The notes beneath the pieces were generated by a model. The model did not search any database and was not told the origin of the DNA. It saw only the letters and a list, made by a program, of their open reading frames with translations. From an uncultured Clostridia bacterium (GTDB taxonomy: Bacteria > Bacillota > Clostridia > Christensenellales > CASEPJ01), in assembly GCA_949289715.1 (NCBI GenBank), contig CASEPJ010000038.1, forward strand, positions 1 through 15,337: 15,337 nucleotides of DNA, given 5' to 3'. Positions 1 through 7,387 of this stretch are shown here, piece after piece (the stretch's first letter is position 1; each line of letters starts with the position of its first letter). The position numbers were made by a program, and so were the translations under genes.

Positions 1-33
1 CCTTTACAATGCGTTAGCGGTGTGGTAAAATAA
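1..33 (+). other. possible 3' tail of an upstream gene
   Basis: The first bases are richer in GC than the spacer that follows and stay open to a stop in two frames: frame 1 ends with TAA at 31-33 (tail PLQCVSGVVK) and frame 2 ends with TAA at 25-27 (tail LYNALAVW). Either could be the end of a same-strand gene located to the left. There are too few codons to choose or to name a family. Confidence 0.25.
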
Positions 34-59
34 AAAAGAAAAACCGAGGAGGAAAATCT

Positions 60-1184
60 ATGACAAAAATTTTTCCCGAAATTAAAGAAAGATTTGGGTT
101 CGGTTGTATGAGACTGCCAATGAAAGGTAATGAAGTGGATTATCCGCAATTTTGCGAAATGGTGGACGCTTTTCTTGCTGCAGGCTTCAATTATTTCGAT
201 ACGGCACACGGTTATATAGAAGGCAAGAGTGAAACTGCAATTAGAGACTGTCTTGTAAAAAGACACCCGAGAAATACTTTTTTATTAGTAAATAAACTTA
301 CCAACGATTTTTTTAATTCGGAAGATGAAATACGTCCTTTTTTCGAAAGACAATTAGAATTATGCGGAGTTGAATATTTCGATTTTTATTTAATGCACGC
401 ACAAAACAAACAATTTTTCGAAAAATATAAAAAATGCAAAGCTTACGAAACAGCATTTAAATTAAAAGAAGAGGGAAAAGTAAAACACGTCGGCTTGTCT
501 TTTCACGATTCATGGCAGATTTTGGATGATATTCTTACTACATATCCCCAAATTGAAATAGTTCAAATTCAATTTAACTACGAAGACTACGACAGTGCGG
601 AAATTCAAAGCAGAGCGTGTTACGAAGTATGTTTAAAGCACAATAAGCCCGTCATTGTAATGGAACCGGTAAAAGGCGGTATTTTGGCTAATTTGCCAAA
701 AAAGGCGGAAAAAATTTTTGACCAATTAAAAGGGGGCAGTTATGCAAGTTACGCTCTAAGGTTTGCTGCAAATTTTTCCAATGTAATTATGATTCTTTCC
801 GGAATGAGTAATATAGAGCAAATGAGGGATAATTTATCCTTTATGAAGGATGTAAAGCCTCTTACAAAAGAGGAATCAGATGCGATAAACAAAGTAAAAA
901 AAGTGTTCGATTCTTTGGAAACGATACCGTGTACCGCTTGCAAATATTGCGTTCCTAATTGTGTGAAAAACATTCCCATACCGGAAATTCTTGTGGATTT
1001 AAATTTTCAAAAAAGATATACAAATGTAGACAGCAGTTGGAGATATAACATTCATACTCAAAACAAGGGAAAAGCTTCCGATTGCATTAAATGCGGCAAA
1101 TGCGAAAGTGCATGTCCGCAGCATCTTAGTATAAGAGAATATTTAAACGAAGCGCAATTGCAATTCGAAATAAAGAAAAATTAG
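60..1184 (+). CDS. aldo/keto reductase with C-terminal 2x[4Fe-4S] ferredoxin domain
   Basis: Likely cytoplasmic NAD(P)H- or ferredoxin-linked oxidoreductase; substrate unknown. Residues about 10-285 form the aldo/keto reductase barrel. The family's catalytic tetrad can be placed at D47 and Y52 (in FDTAHGY), K79 (VNKL) and H113 (LMHA). The C-terminal part carries two four-cysteine sets typical of 4Fe-4S clusters, C291/C294/C297/C301 and C342/C345/C348/C352 (the latter followed by Pro). This layout is the COG1453-type 'predicted oxidoreductase of the aldo/keto reductase family' common in anaerobes, and 374 residues is the normal length. The start is fixed by a strong GAGGAGG site at 46-52, seven bases before the ATG. 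The stop codon TAG is part of the ribosome site of the next gene, so it probably heads an operon with the ECF S component and the DUF1893 gene. Family assignment is secure; substrate is not. Confidence 0.93.
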   Translation: MTKIFPEIKERFGFGCMRLPMKGNEVDYPQFCEMVDAFLAAGFNYFDTAHGYIEGKSETAIRDCLVKRHPRNTFLLVNKLTNDFFNSEDEIRPFFERQLELCGVEYFDFYLMHAQNKQFFEKYKKCKAYETAFKLKEEGKVKHVGLSFHDSWQILDDILTTYPQIEIVQIQFNYEDYDSAEIQSRACYEVCLKHNKPVIVMEPVKGGILANLPKKAEKIFDQLKGGSYASYALRFAANFSNVIMILSGMSNIEQMRDNLSFMKDVKPLTKEESDAINKVKKVFDSLETIPCTACKYCVPNCVKNIPIPEILVDLNFQKRYTNVDSSWRYNIHTQNKGKASDCIKCGKCESACPQHLSIREYLNEAQLQFEIKKN

Positions 1185-1193
1185 GAGTTTCGT

Positions 1194-1772
1194 ATGATAA
1201 AATCAAATAAATTATACAATAATAAAATCTTGCTTTCTCAAAAAGCAAAATTAGCCGTTATTTGTGTTGCAATCGCAAGTTCCGTCTTATTGCCCGAATT
1301 GTTCCATTGGCTGGGGATTGTTTCCGGTTTGGGCAGCAGTTTGGGGGAAGTTTTCCTTCCTATGCATATAGCGGTAATTGCCGCAGGTTTTATCGCCGGT
1401 CCGCTTGCTGGAGCAACTGCTGGGCTTTTAAGTCCCGTTATAAGCTATGCGTTGTCTAATATGCCCACCGAAACGATGCTTCCTTATATTATAATCGAAC
1501 TTGCCGTTTACGGTATAACGGCCGGTCTTTTAAATTCAAACGGTCGGTTTTTGACCGTTAATGTTTTGCTTGTTCAAATTTTTGGTAGAGCAATGCGTGC
1601 ATTGGCCATGATAACGGGAGTTTGTTTTTTCGATTCGCCCGTATCGCTTTTTGTCATTTACACAAGTATTGTAAAAGGTTTGCCGGGAATATTGCTGCAG
1701 CTTGTTTTAATTCCCCTATTTATATACAGAGTAAAAAATTCTTCTTTTTTTTGTCATGACGAAAAACATTAA
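1194..1772 (+). CDS. ECF transporter S component (substrate-binding membrane subunit)
   Basis: Small integral membrane protein of 192 residues, the usual size for the substrate-capturing S subunit of energy-coupling-factor vitamin/micronutrient importers. Hydrophobic segments are seen near residues 18-36, 55-80, 96-113, 120-145 and 152-178. The stretch with LPMHIAV, AGFIAGPLAG and a following GLLSP (residues about 55-81) matches the conserved FLPMHIPVL...GPxxG pattern of ECF S components. No EcfA or EcfT gene is in the window, so it probably uses a shared energizing module encoded elsewhere (group II ECF). The ribosome site AGGAG (1183-1187) overlaps the stop of the reductase gene, and the 3' end overlaps the next gene by 17 bases, indicating a translationally coupled operon. 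Cargo cannot be deduced; the co-transcribed oxidoreductase and deaminase-fold gene suggest a cofactor or heterocycle. Confidence 0.78.
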   Translation: MIKSNKLYNNKILLSQKAKLAVICVAIASSVLLPELFHWLGIVSGLGSSLGEVFLPMHIAVIAAGFIAGPLAGATAGLLSPVISYALSNMPTETMLPYIIIELAVYGITAGLLNSNGRFLTVNVLLVQIFGRAMRALAMITGVCFFDSPVSLFVIYTSIVKGLPGILLQLVLIPLFIYRVKNSSFFCHDEKH

Positions 1773-2166
1773 CGAAGATTTAAAAAAACTTTTACAAAAC
1801 GGCTATACCTGTGTATTATTATGCGAAGGGAAACAATATGTTTCTTTTAAAAGAGGAGTAAAGCCTCTTATCGAATGGTATAATCAAGGCATAAGCGGAG
1901 GCAGGGCGGCAGATAAAGTGGTAGGCAGGGCGGCGGCACTACTATACGTTCTTTTAAAGGTCGAATATGTTTTTACTCCCGTTATAAGCAAAGGAGCAAA
2001 GGAAATATTTGAATTATTCGGTATAAATTTTGACTATTTGCAAGAAACGGAATATATAATAAATCGAAAAAAAGACGGTATTTGTCCTATGGAGCAAGCA
2101 ACAATAAAAATTGATGACCCATATGAGGGGTATAAAATAATTTGCAATAAACTGACCGAATTGTAA
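1756..2166 (+). CDS. DUF1893 domain-containing protein
   Basis: Protein of 136 residues matching the DUF1893 family (Thermotoga TM1506-like), recognised by the order GYTCVLLCEGKQY (about 16-28), GRAADKVVGRAAALL (49-63), VISKGAKEIFELFGI (77-91) and NRKKDGICPME (103-113). The family is structurally related to cytidine-deaminase-like folds, but as far as I know no reaction is established. The cysteine in the ICPME motif is the conserved one expected for the family. The ATG lies inside the end of the ECF S gene in another frame (17-base overlap) and has no ribosome site of its own, which argues for translational coupling. Its position behind the transporter subunit suggests it acts on, or regulates use of, the imported compound; that is inference. 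Confidence 0.85.
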   Translation: MTKNINEDLKKLLQNGYTCVLLCEGKQYVSFKRGVKPLIEWYNQGISGGRAADKVVGRAAALLYVLLKVEYVFTPVISKGAKEIFELFGINFDYLQETEYIINRKKDGICPMEQATIKIDDPYEGYKIICNKLTEL

Positions 2167-2343
2167 GATAAAAATATTATAAATAAAAACGGCTATTATA
2201 ATTAAAAAGAAATTCCTTTGATTTTGCTTGTTTTCAATTATTATTTATAAAAAATATATTTTTAGTCTGTTTTTAATTTACATTTATGGATATTGCTGGT
2301 TTTTGGTTTGTAATTTATTCGGTTAAATTTTTTATTATTTTAT

Positions 2344-2385
2344 AAAAAATACCATTGATATAAAAAAATACCATTAAATTTGGTA
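2344..2385. repeat. duplicated ataccatt motif with small inverted repeat
   Basis: The 13-mer aaaaaataccatt occurs at 2344-2356 and again at 2363-2375, 19 bases apart. The second copy continues into TACCA (2369-2373) paired with TGGTA (2381-2385) across a seven-base AT loop. This could be a protein-binding site or a chance pattern in AT-rich DNA. Confidence 0.4.
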
Positions 2386-2456
2386 AAATTATAAAAAAAT
2401 TTAAAGTTAATGGATTAGAATTAAGCAATTTTTAATTTAATTATATACTTAATTTG

Positions 2457-2486
2457 TCTGTAGCGGATAAATCTGTAGCGGGTAAA
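2457..2486. repeat. 15-bp tandem direct repeat
   Basis: The unit tctgtagcggRtaaa is present twice without a gap (2457-2471 and 2472-2486), differing at one base (a versus g). Its GC content stands out from the flanking AT-only DNA. It lies about 75 bases before rarA and may be a regulator-binding site or the result of replication slippage. Confidence 0.7.
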
Positions 2487-2561
2487 TTAAAAATATTTAT
2501 ATAAATTGTATATAAGATACGAATTTTTATATAGAAGTTAAAATTTTTGTGAGGTAAGAGC

Positions 2562-3881
2562 ATGGAACAGCAAAATACTTTTTTCGAAAAACCGCAAAGT
2601 CAGCCGCTTGCGGCAAGACTTCGTCCCCAAGATTTGGATGATTTTTTCGGGCAGAAACATTTGCTTGGCGAAGGCAAGGTTTTAAGAAAACTCATTGAAA
2701 ACGATAATGTAAGTTCTATGATTTTTTGGGGGCCTCCCGGTGTGGGAAAAACCACTCTTGCCAGAATAATTGCCAATAAAACAAAAGCTAATTTTATAGA
2801 TTTTTCGGCGGTTGTAAGCGGAATAAAAGAAATTAAACAGGTTATGGAACAGGCAGATAAAAATCGACGTTTCGGGGAAAAAACCATATTGTTTGTCGAT
2901 GAAATTCACCGCTTTAACAAAGCCCAGCAAGATGCTTTTCTTCCTTTTGTGGAAAAAGGGAGTATCATTTTAATAGGTGCCACTACCGAAAATCCGTCAT
3001 TTGAAGTCAACAGCGCTTTGCTTTCCAGGTGTAAAGTGTTTGTTTTAAATGCTTTGAAAACAGAAGAGCTTTGTGAACTTTTAAAAAAGGCGCTAAAAGA
3101 CGAGAGAGGTTTCGGCAACGAAAAAATAGAGATTTCCGACGATATGATAAAAGCAATAGCGAATTTTGCCAACGGAGATGCGAGAAGCGCTCTTTCCACC
3201 CTCGAAATGGCGGTTTTAAACGGCGACTTCGACGGAGAAAAAACGGTTATAAGAGAGGAAAATTTAGAGCAGTGCATTTCGAGGAAATCTCTTTTATACG
3301 ATAAAAAAGGGGAAGAACATTATAATATAATTTCGGCTTTACATAAATCAATGAGAAATTCCGACCCCGATGCGGCAATATACTGGCTTGCAAGGATGTT
3401 GGAATCGGGGGAAGACCCGCTCTATGTTGCAAGGCGTGTAATAAGGTTCGCAAGCGAAGACGTGGGATTGGCAGACCCTCGTGCTATGGAAATTGCCGTT
3501 GCGGCTTTTCAGGCGTGTCATATGATAGGGATGCCGGAGTGTAGCGTAAATATTGCCGAAGCGGTTATTTATATGTCGCTTGCGCCGAAATCAAATGCAA
3601 TAGATAAAGCATATTTTGCAGCTAAACAGGATGCCTTAAACACTTTGGCAGAACCTGTTCCTTTGATAATAAGAAATGCTCCCACAAAATTAATGGAAGA
3701 TTTAAATTACGGGAAAGGGTATATTTATGCTCACGATACTAAGGATAAATTGTCTGCAATGCAGTGTCTGCCCGATTCTTTGAAAAACAAACAGTATTAT
3801 AATCCCACAAGCGAAGGGCTGGAAATTAAATTTAAAGAACGTTTGCAAGCTATTAAGGATTGGAAGAAAAAAAACAGTTAA
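2562..3881 (+). CDS. rarA: replication-associated recombination protein A (RarA/MgsA AAA+ ATPase)
   Basis: Cytoplasmic clamp-loader-like AAA+ ATPase that acts at stalled replication forks; the family is close to E. coli RarA (MgsA) and eukaryotic WRNIP1. Seen in the sequence: N-terminal RPQDLDDFFGQKHLLG (21-36), Walker A GPPGVGKTT (57-65), Walker B ILFVDE (109-114) followed by IHRFNKAQQDAFLP, sensor-1 region GATTENPSF (139-147), arginine finger in LLSRC (R156) and sensor-2 region NGDARSALSTLE. The C-terminal tetramerisation part ends with the typical YYNPTSEGLE and a lysine-rich tail. The length of 439 residues is normal. The start is supported by GAGGT at 2551-2555. It appears to be a single-gene unit, with wide AT-rich gaps on both sides. 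Confidence 0.97.
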   Translation: MEQQNTFFEKPQSQPLAARLRPQDLDDFFGQKHLLGEGKVLRKLIENDNVSSMIFWGPPGVGKTTLARIIANKTKANFIDFSAVVSGIKEIKQVMEQADKNRRFGEKTILFVDEIHRFNKAQQDAFLPFVEKGSIILIGATTENPSFEVNSALLSRCKVFVLNALKTEELCELLKKALKDERGFGNEKIEISDDMIKAIANFANGDARSALSTLEMAVLNGDFDGEKTVIREENLEQCISRKSLLYDKKGEEHYNIISALHKSMRNSDPDAAIYWLARMLESGEDPLYVARRVIRFASEDVGLADPRAMEIAVAAFQACHMIGMPECSVNIAEAVIYMSLAPKSNAIDKAYFAAKQDALNTLAEPVPLIIRNAPTKLMEDLNYGKGYIYAHDTKDKLSAMQCLPDSLKNKQYYNPTSEGLEIKFKERLQAIKDWKKKNS

Positions 3882-3918
3882 GAGGCTAAAATTGAACCTA
3901 ATATTTATCTGTTTTAAA

Positions 3919-3948
3919 TTAACAAAATTTAATTTAATATTATATAAT
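3919..3948 (+). promoter_or_regulatory. promoter-like site downstream of rarA
   Basis: TTAACA (3919-3924) and TATAAT (3943-3948) are separated by 18 bases. No gene starts on this strand for over 900 bases, so if real it would drive a short untranslated RNA covering the GC-rich inverted repeat that follows. In DNA this AT-rich the match may be chance. Confidence 0.3.
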
Positions 3949-3954
3949 GTAAAA

Positions 3955-4020
3955 AAAGGTGGCTTCTGCCGATAAAACATTGCTGCTAATACAAAAAATA
4001 ATTTAAGGCAGCCTGAAATT
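3955..4020 (+). ncRNA. possible small structured RNA
   Basis: GGCTTCTGCC (3961-3970) can pair with GGCAGCC (4007-4013) in seven pairs, with a three-base bulge on the left arm. This is the only GC-rich segment in an otherwise AT-rich 253-base gap and it lies just downstream of a promoter-like site. No known RNA family is recognised. Confidence is low. Confidence 0.2.
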
Positions 4021-4086
4021 AAGCTAAATTCAATTAAATATTAAATAAAAAACATAATTATTCAAATTAATAGAAAAACTTGTTGT

Positions 4087-4129
4087 AAAAAATATTCATT
4101 TTTTGGGAATTTGAATTTTAATATTTTTT
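4087..4129 (-). terminator. weak AT-only inverted repeat, possible tetR-type gene terminator
   Basis: Ten-base arms AAAAAATATT (4087-4096) and AATATTTTTT (4120-4129) pair exactly, and part of the interior (TTCA with TGAA) can extend the stem after a bulge. It lies just past the stop of the leftward regulator gene. The stem lacks GC pairs at its base, so termination strength is doubtful. Confidence 0.35.
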
Positions 4130-4134
4130 GTATT

Positions 4135-4722
4135 TTATGTTTGTTGGTCTTTTAAGTTAAATGCTTTTTTCAGTATTATGTTATGGAAGAAACTAATTTC
4201 GTCCGCAATTTTTTCGGGAGGTTTTTTCATTCCTTCTTTTGCCCAGTCCAATAACAGCCCCAAAGCCCCGTTAATGTTGAATGTAAATATGGTTTTTATA
4301 AAATTTTTATTCACGCCGGGATAAAATTCTTCGAATTCTTTAATAAATTTTTTATTGGCGTATGTTAGTAAATTGTGAATAACAGAACTGTTGCCTGTTC
4401 CCGTCAGCAAGATTTTTAAGAAATCCTTATTGTTATATAAAAGCAAAACCAATTCCCTAAAGAAAGCATTGTCAACGTCATATGCTTTCACTTTATCCAA
4501 CCTAAAATACAACGAATTTAAAAATTCGTTTTCTATACTGTCGTAAACATCATTTACACCGTGAAAATGATTATAGAAAGTCCCTCGTGTGATTTGCGCC
4601 TTATTGCATAATTCGCACACAGTAATTTCTTTTAAAGGTTTATCGAATAATAACTTAATCAAGGCTTGCTCAAGGGAACTTTTTGTATATCTTATTCTCG
4701 GATCGGAATTTTTGTTTTTCAT
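4135..4722 (-). CDS. TetR/AcrR family transcriptional regulator
   Basis: A one-component repressor of 195 residues, a normal length for the family. The N-terminal DNA-binding domain is clear: a helix with SLEQALIKLLFDKPLKEITV (16-35), then the helix-turn-helix CELCNKAQITRGTFYNHF (36-53), typical of TetR proteins. The C-terminal ligand-binding half is all-helical and ends with a pattern resembling the TetR-like C-terminal domain seen in DhaS-type regulators (GALGLLLDWAKEGMKKPPEKIADEI is split over about residues 153-177). A ribosome site AAAGGAAA (complement of about 4726-4733) precedes the start. It is divergent from the ABC exporter operon and a perfect palindrome lies directly before its start, so it probably represses itself and the exporter, released by a small molecule. 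The ligand is unknown. Confidence 0.9.
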   Translation of the reverse strand: MKNKNSDPRIRYTKSSLEQALIKLLFDKPLKEITVCELCNKAQITRGTFYNHFHGVNDVYDSIENEFLNSLYFRLDKVKAYDVDNAFFRELVLLLYNNKDFLKILLTGTGNSSVIHNLLTYANKKFIKEFEEFYPGVNKNFIKTIFTFNINGALGLLLDWAKEGMKKPPEKIADEISFFHNIILKKAFNLKDQQT

Positions 4723-4735
4723 AATTTCCTTTTAA

Positions 4736-4762
4736 TTAGACATTTTTTAAAAAAATGTCTAA
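4736..4762. promoter_or_regulatory. perfect 27-bp palindrome, probable TetR-type operator
   Basis: Arms TTAGACATTTTTT (4736-4748) and AAAAAATGTCTAA (4750-4762) are exact reverse complements around a single base. The site begins 14 bases before the regulator start, overlapping its likely transcription start (a TATAAA -10 for the leftward gene lies at 4767-4772). Position and symmetry suit an autoregulatory operator. A terminator is less likely because the outer pairs are not GC-rich and no gene ends here. Confidence 0.65.
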
Positions 4763-4801
4763 AGTCTTTATATTTTTCAATAATTAAATAGTGTAGGTTG
4801 T

Positions 4802-4830
4802 TTGAAATTTGACATATGTATAATTATAAT
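4802..4830 (+). promoter_or_regulatory. sigma-A type promoter of the ABC exporter operon
   Basis: TTGAAA (4802-4807) and TATAAT (4825-4830) are spaced by exactly 17 bases, 48 bases before the ATPase start. The half-site TTTGACAT (4808-4815), nearly identical to one arm of the palindrome upstream of the regulator, lies inside the spacer, so repressor binding there would block the promoter. Confidence 0.65.
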
Positions 4831-4877
4831 ACAATAGTAACAATAAAAATAAATAATGTCAACCTATGTGAGGTATT

Positions 4878-5585
4878 ATGTCAAAAGAATTTGTTGTAGC
4901 AAAAAACGTAATCAAAAGATATGTTTCGGGAGATTTGCAGGTAACCGCTTTAAACGGAGTTAATTTTGATATAGACGAAGGAGAGTTTGTTGTAATTCTC
5001 GGCCAAAGCGGTGCCGGCAAAACGACGCTTCTCAATGTAATGGGCGGTATGGATATAGTAACGGAAGGTATATTGTCGGTGGACGGCGTTAATTTGGGAG
5101 CATTGAATAAAAAACGTTTGACCGAATTTCGCCGTAACGACGTTGGATTTGTTTTTCAATTTTATAATTTAATGCCCAATCTTACCGCTTTGGAAAATGT
5201 CGAGCTGGCAGTAGAGCTATGTAAAGACGCTTTTGATCCCAAAGAAGTGCTGAAAAACGTGGGTCTTGAAAACAGAATGAAGAACTTTCCCGGGCAGCTT
5301 TCGGGTGGAGAACAGCAAAGAGTATCCATTGCAAGGGCAATCGCTAAAAACCCAAAAATTTTGTTATGCGACGAACCTACCGGTGCGCTTGATTATGAAA
5401 CGGGCAAAACGGTATTGCAATTATTGCAGGATATGTGCCGCCAAAACAAAAAAACGGTAATAGTCGTTACGCATAATGCCGCTATTAAGGATATGGCCGA
5501 TAAGGTAATTCATATCCGAAACGGAATTATATCGAAAACCGAAATAAATAAGGAGCCTAAAGAAGTTAAGGAGCTCGAATGGTAA
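4878..5585 (+). CDS. ABC transporter ATP-binding protein (MacB/LolD type)
   Basis: Cytoplasmic ATPase that powers the FtsX-like permease encoded next. All nucleotide-binding motifs are present: Walker A GQSGAGKTT (42-50), Q-loop Q94 in VFQFYNLMP, signature LSGGEQQ (141-147), Walker B ILLCDE (161-166) and switch histidine H199 (VVTHN). The PNLTALENVELA and DEPTGALD wording is characteristic of the MacB/LolD/FtsE branch, whose members drive mechanotransmission rather than classical import. Length 235 is standard. The AGGT ribosome site (4871-4874) and ATG are clear. The stop overlaps the permease start by seven bases, so the two subunits are translationally coupled. In Clostridia, such pairs next to a TetR regulator often export drugs, peptides or lipids; the substrate here is unknown. 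Confidence 0.95.
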   Translation: MSKEFVVAKNVIKRYVSGDLQVTALNGVNFDIDEGEFVVILGQSGAGKTTLLNVMGGMDIVTEGILSVDGVNLGALNKKRLTEFRRNDVGFVFQFYNLMPNLTALENVELAVELCKDAFDPKEVLKNVGLENRMKNFPGQLSGGEQQRVSIARAIAKNPKILLCDEPTGALDYETGKTVLQLLQDMCRQNKKTVIVVTHNAAIKDMADKVIHIRNGIISKTEINKEPKEVKELEW

Positions 5586-7387
5586 TGAGAACATACTTTA
5601 AAACGGTGTTTCGTACCGTAAAAAACAATATGGGCAGGTTTGTCGCCATAACTTTAATAATAGCTTTGGGCATTACTTTTATCACCGGTTTGGGTACGCT
5701 TTCGCATAAATTCGAGGAATCTTTGGGTAGTATTTACAAAAGAACCGATGTTGCGGATATAATAGTAAAAACCGAATCGGCAACAGGATTTTCCGAAGAT
5801 ACCAAAAAGGCGATTACCGAAAACGAAAATATATCAAAAAGCGTTTTTCTGACGATGATGGACGGTATGGAAATCAACGAAAAAAATGCCAGAATTTATA
5901 TTGCTCCGTTAAGTGAAATGGAAATTTCTAAAATCGAACTTTCCGACGGACGTATGCCCGAAAACGGTGATGAGATTTTAGTAGAGAGGGCTTCCGAATT
6001 CGTCGATGAAGTAGCCATAGGCGAAACCATGGAAATTATGGGAGGAGAAAAAACGGTTGTGGGAATAGCCGGCAATCCTCTAATATTATATAACGGAGGA
6101 GAACCCGACCAAGTAAATGAGGAAAATCTCGAGTTGATAGTTTATTTCGATTCGCAGTACATTAATCTTCCTCTTCCGACAACCGATATTTATTTGACAA
6201 TAGATAAATCGGATAAATTAAGCTATTTTTCCGATGAATATATAGATGAAGTAGATAAAACCGTGTCGATTTTGGAAGAAAATGCAGAAGAAGATTTACA
6301 CTTTTTAACTTTGGAAGAAAATAAAAGTTATGCGTTAGCAAAATCTTATGCGGAAAAAATCGACGTAATTACCTTAATATTTCCTATATTTTTCGTGGCG
6401 GTAGCGGCTTTGGTGGTTTTAACTACAATGACGAGGCTCATAGAAGAAGAAAGAAGTGCTATAGGCTGTTATCAGACTCTCGGATACGGAGATGCGAGAA
6501 TTGCTTTTAAATATATCGGCTTTTCCCTGTTTTGCAGTATTTTGGGTTCCGCAATAGGTTTTGCGATTGGTGTTGTATACTTGCCTTACAGCATTTATCC
6601 CGCTTTCAGAATAATGTTTTTTATGTCGGAAATGGTTTCTTCCATTAATCCCGTTATGGGAATTATAGCAATAATTTCCATGATAGCGGTAGTAAACATA
6701 GTTACCGCAGTTTTGATTAAAAAAGAAATGGAAGGTCAGCCGGCAAATCTTTTAAGACCTAAATCTCCTAAAGCGGGAAGGGTAATTTTCTTGGAAAAGA
6801 TACCGTTTATTTGGAAACATTTGTCTTTCCGATATAAATCCACATTCAGAAATATATTCAGATACGTTAAACATCTTTTAATGACCATAGTTTCTGTAGC
6901 AGGTTCCACTGCTATAATAGTTGCGGGTTTGGGACTTTACGATATTTCCAACAGCGATACGCTGGAAACCGATATGTCATATATCGGGAACTCTTTGTCT
7001 TTAATATCTTTTGTGGTAATAATATTTGCAATTGTCCTTTGTCTTTTGGTAATTTTTAATTTAACCAATATGAATATCGGCGAAAGGAAAAGAGAATTAG
7101 CCACATTAAAAGTATTAGGCTATTACGATTGGGAAGTTTCGGGATATATTTTCAGAGAAATATTTATCAGTTCATTTTTTGGTATTATATTCGGTATTCC
7201 CGCCGGATACGGAATTACGGCGTTTATATTCGGATATATGGATTTCGGTTCGGTTAAAGACGTAAATTGGTATTCCTATCTTGCGGCTGCTTTAATCGTT
7301 ATAGCGCTTATATTGATTGTTGATATTATAATGCATTTTAAAATTAAGAAAATAGATATGACTTCTTCGTTAAAAACCGTAGAATAA
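5579..7387 (+). CDS. FtsX-like ABC transporter permease
   Basis: Membrane partner of the preceding ATPase, 602 residues. The N-terminus MRTYFKTVFRTVKNNMGRF resembles that of clostridial FtsX-domain permeases. Predicted membrane helices: about 20-39, 262-284, 311-335, 358-380, 433-454, 472-495, 524-551 and 564-586. A soluble extracellular domain of about 220 residues (40-260) follows helix 1, and FtsX domains cover helices 2-4 and 6-8, with the usual TMTRLIEEERSAIGCYQTLGY (about 283-303) and NIGERKRELATLKVLGYY (499-516) cytoplasmic loops. The second half lacks the extracellular domain expected between helices 5 and 6, where only about 17 residues remain. A second ATG at 5585 overlaps the ATPase stop by one base (TAATG), but AAGGAG (5568-5573) is better spaced for 5579. 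Many homologues are longer. Confidence 0.92.
   Translation: MVMRTYFKTVFRTVKNNMGRFVAITLIIALGITFITGLGTLSHKFEESLGSIYKRTDVADIIVKTESATGFSEDTKKAITENENISKSVFLTMMDGMEINEKNARIYIAPLSEMEISKIELSDGRMPENGDEILVERASEFVDEVAIGETMEIMGGEKTVVGIAGNPLILYNGGEPDQVNEENLELIVYFDSQYINLPLPTTDIYLTIDKSDKLSYFSDEYIDEVDKTVSILEENAEEDLHFLTLEENKSYALAKSYAEKIDVITLIFPIFFVAVAALVVLTTMTRLIEEERSAIGCYQTLGYGDARIAFKYIGFSLFCSILGSAIGFAIGVVYLPYSIYPAFRIMFFMSEMVSSINPVMGIIAIISMIAVVNIVTAVLIKKEMEGQPANLLRPKSPKAGRVIFLEKIPFIWKHLSFRYKSTFRNIFRYVKHLLMTIVSVAGSTAIIVAGLGLYDISNSDTLETDMSYIGNSLSLISFVVIIFAIVLCLLVIFNLTNMNIGERKRELATLKVLGYYDWEVSGYIFREIFISSFFGIIFGIPAGYGITAFIFGYMDFGSVKDVNWYSYLAAALIVIALILIVDIIMHFKIKKIDMTSSLKTVE

Larger units (their letters stand above)
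2167..2561. other. AT-rich intergenic region upstream of rarA
   Basis: No gene is seen in this 395-base stretch. It is very rich in A and T and has no GC-rich terminator hairpin after the DUF1893 gene. It contains two copies of aaaaaataccatt (2344-2356 and 2363-2375), the second extended into a small inverted repeat, and a 15-base tandem duplication (2457-2486). A weak promoter for rarA could be TTGTAT (2506-2511) with TATATA (2528-2533). A clear ribosome site GAGGT (2551-2555) precedes the rarA start. Confidence 0.6.

Noticed and set aside
2600..3453. Leftward open frames inside rarA, and the one running past its 3' end to 3980
   Set aside because: They lie opposite a clearly coding AAA+ gene, lack ribosome sites and have compositions expected from reading the complementary strand.
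4736..4762. Palindrome as an intrinsic terminator
   Set aside because: No gene ends here, and it sits directly before the start of the regulator gene.
5585..5587. Alternative start of the permease at the TAATG overlap
   Set aside because: Possible, but the AAGGAG site is five bases from the ATG at 5579 and eleven from this one, so 5579 was kept.
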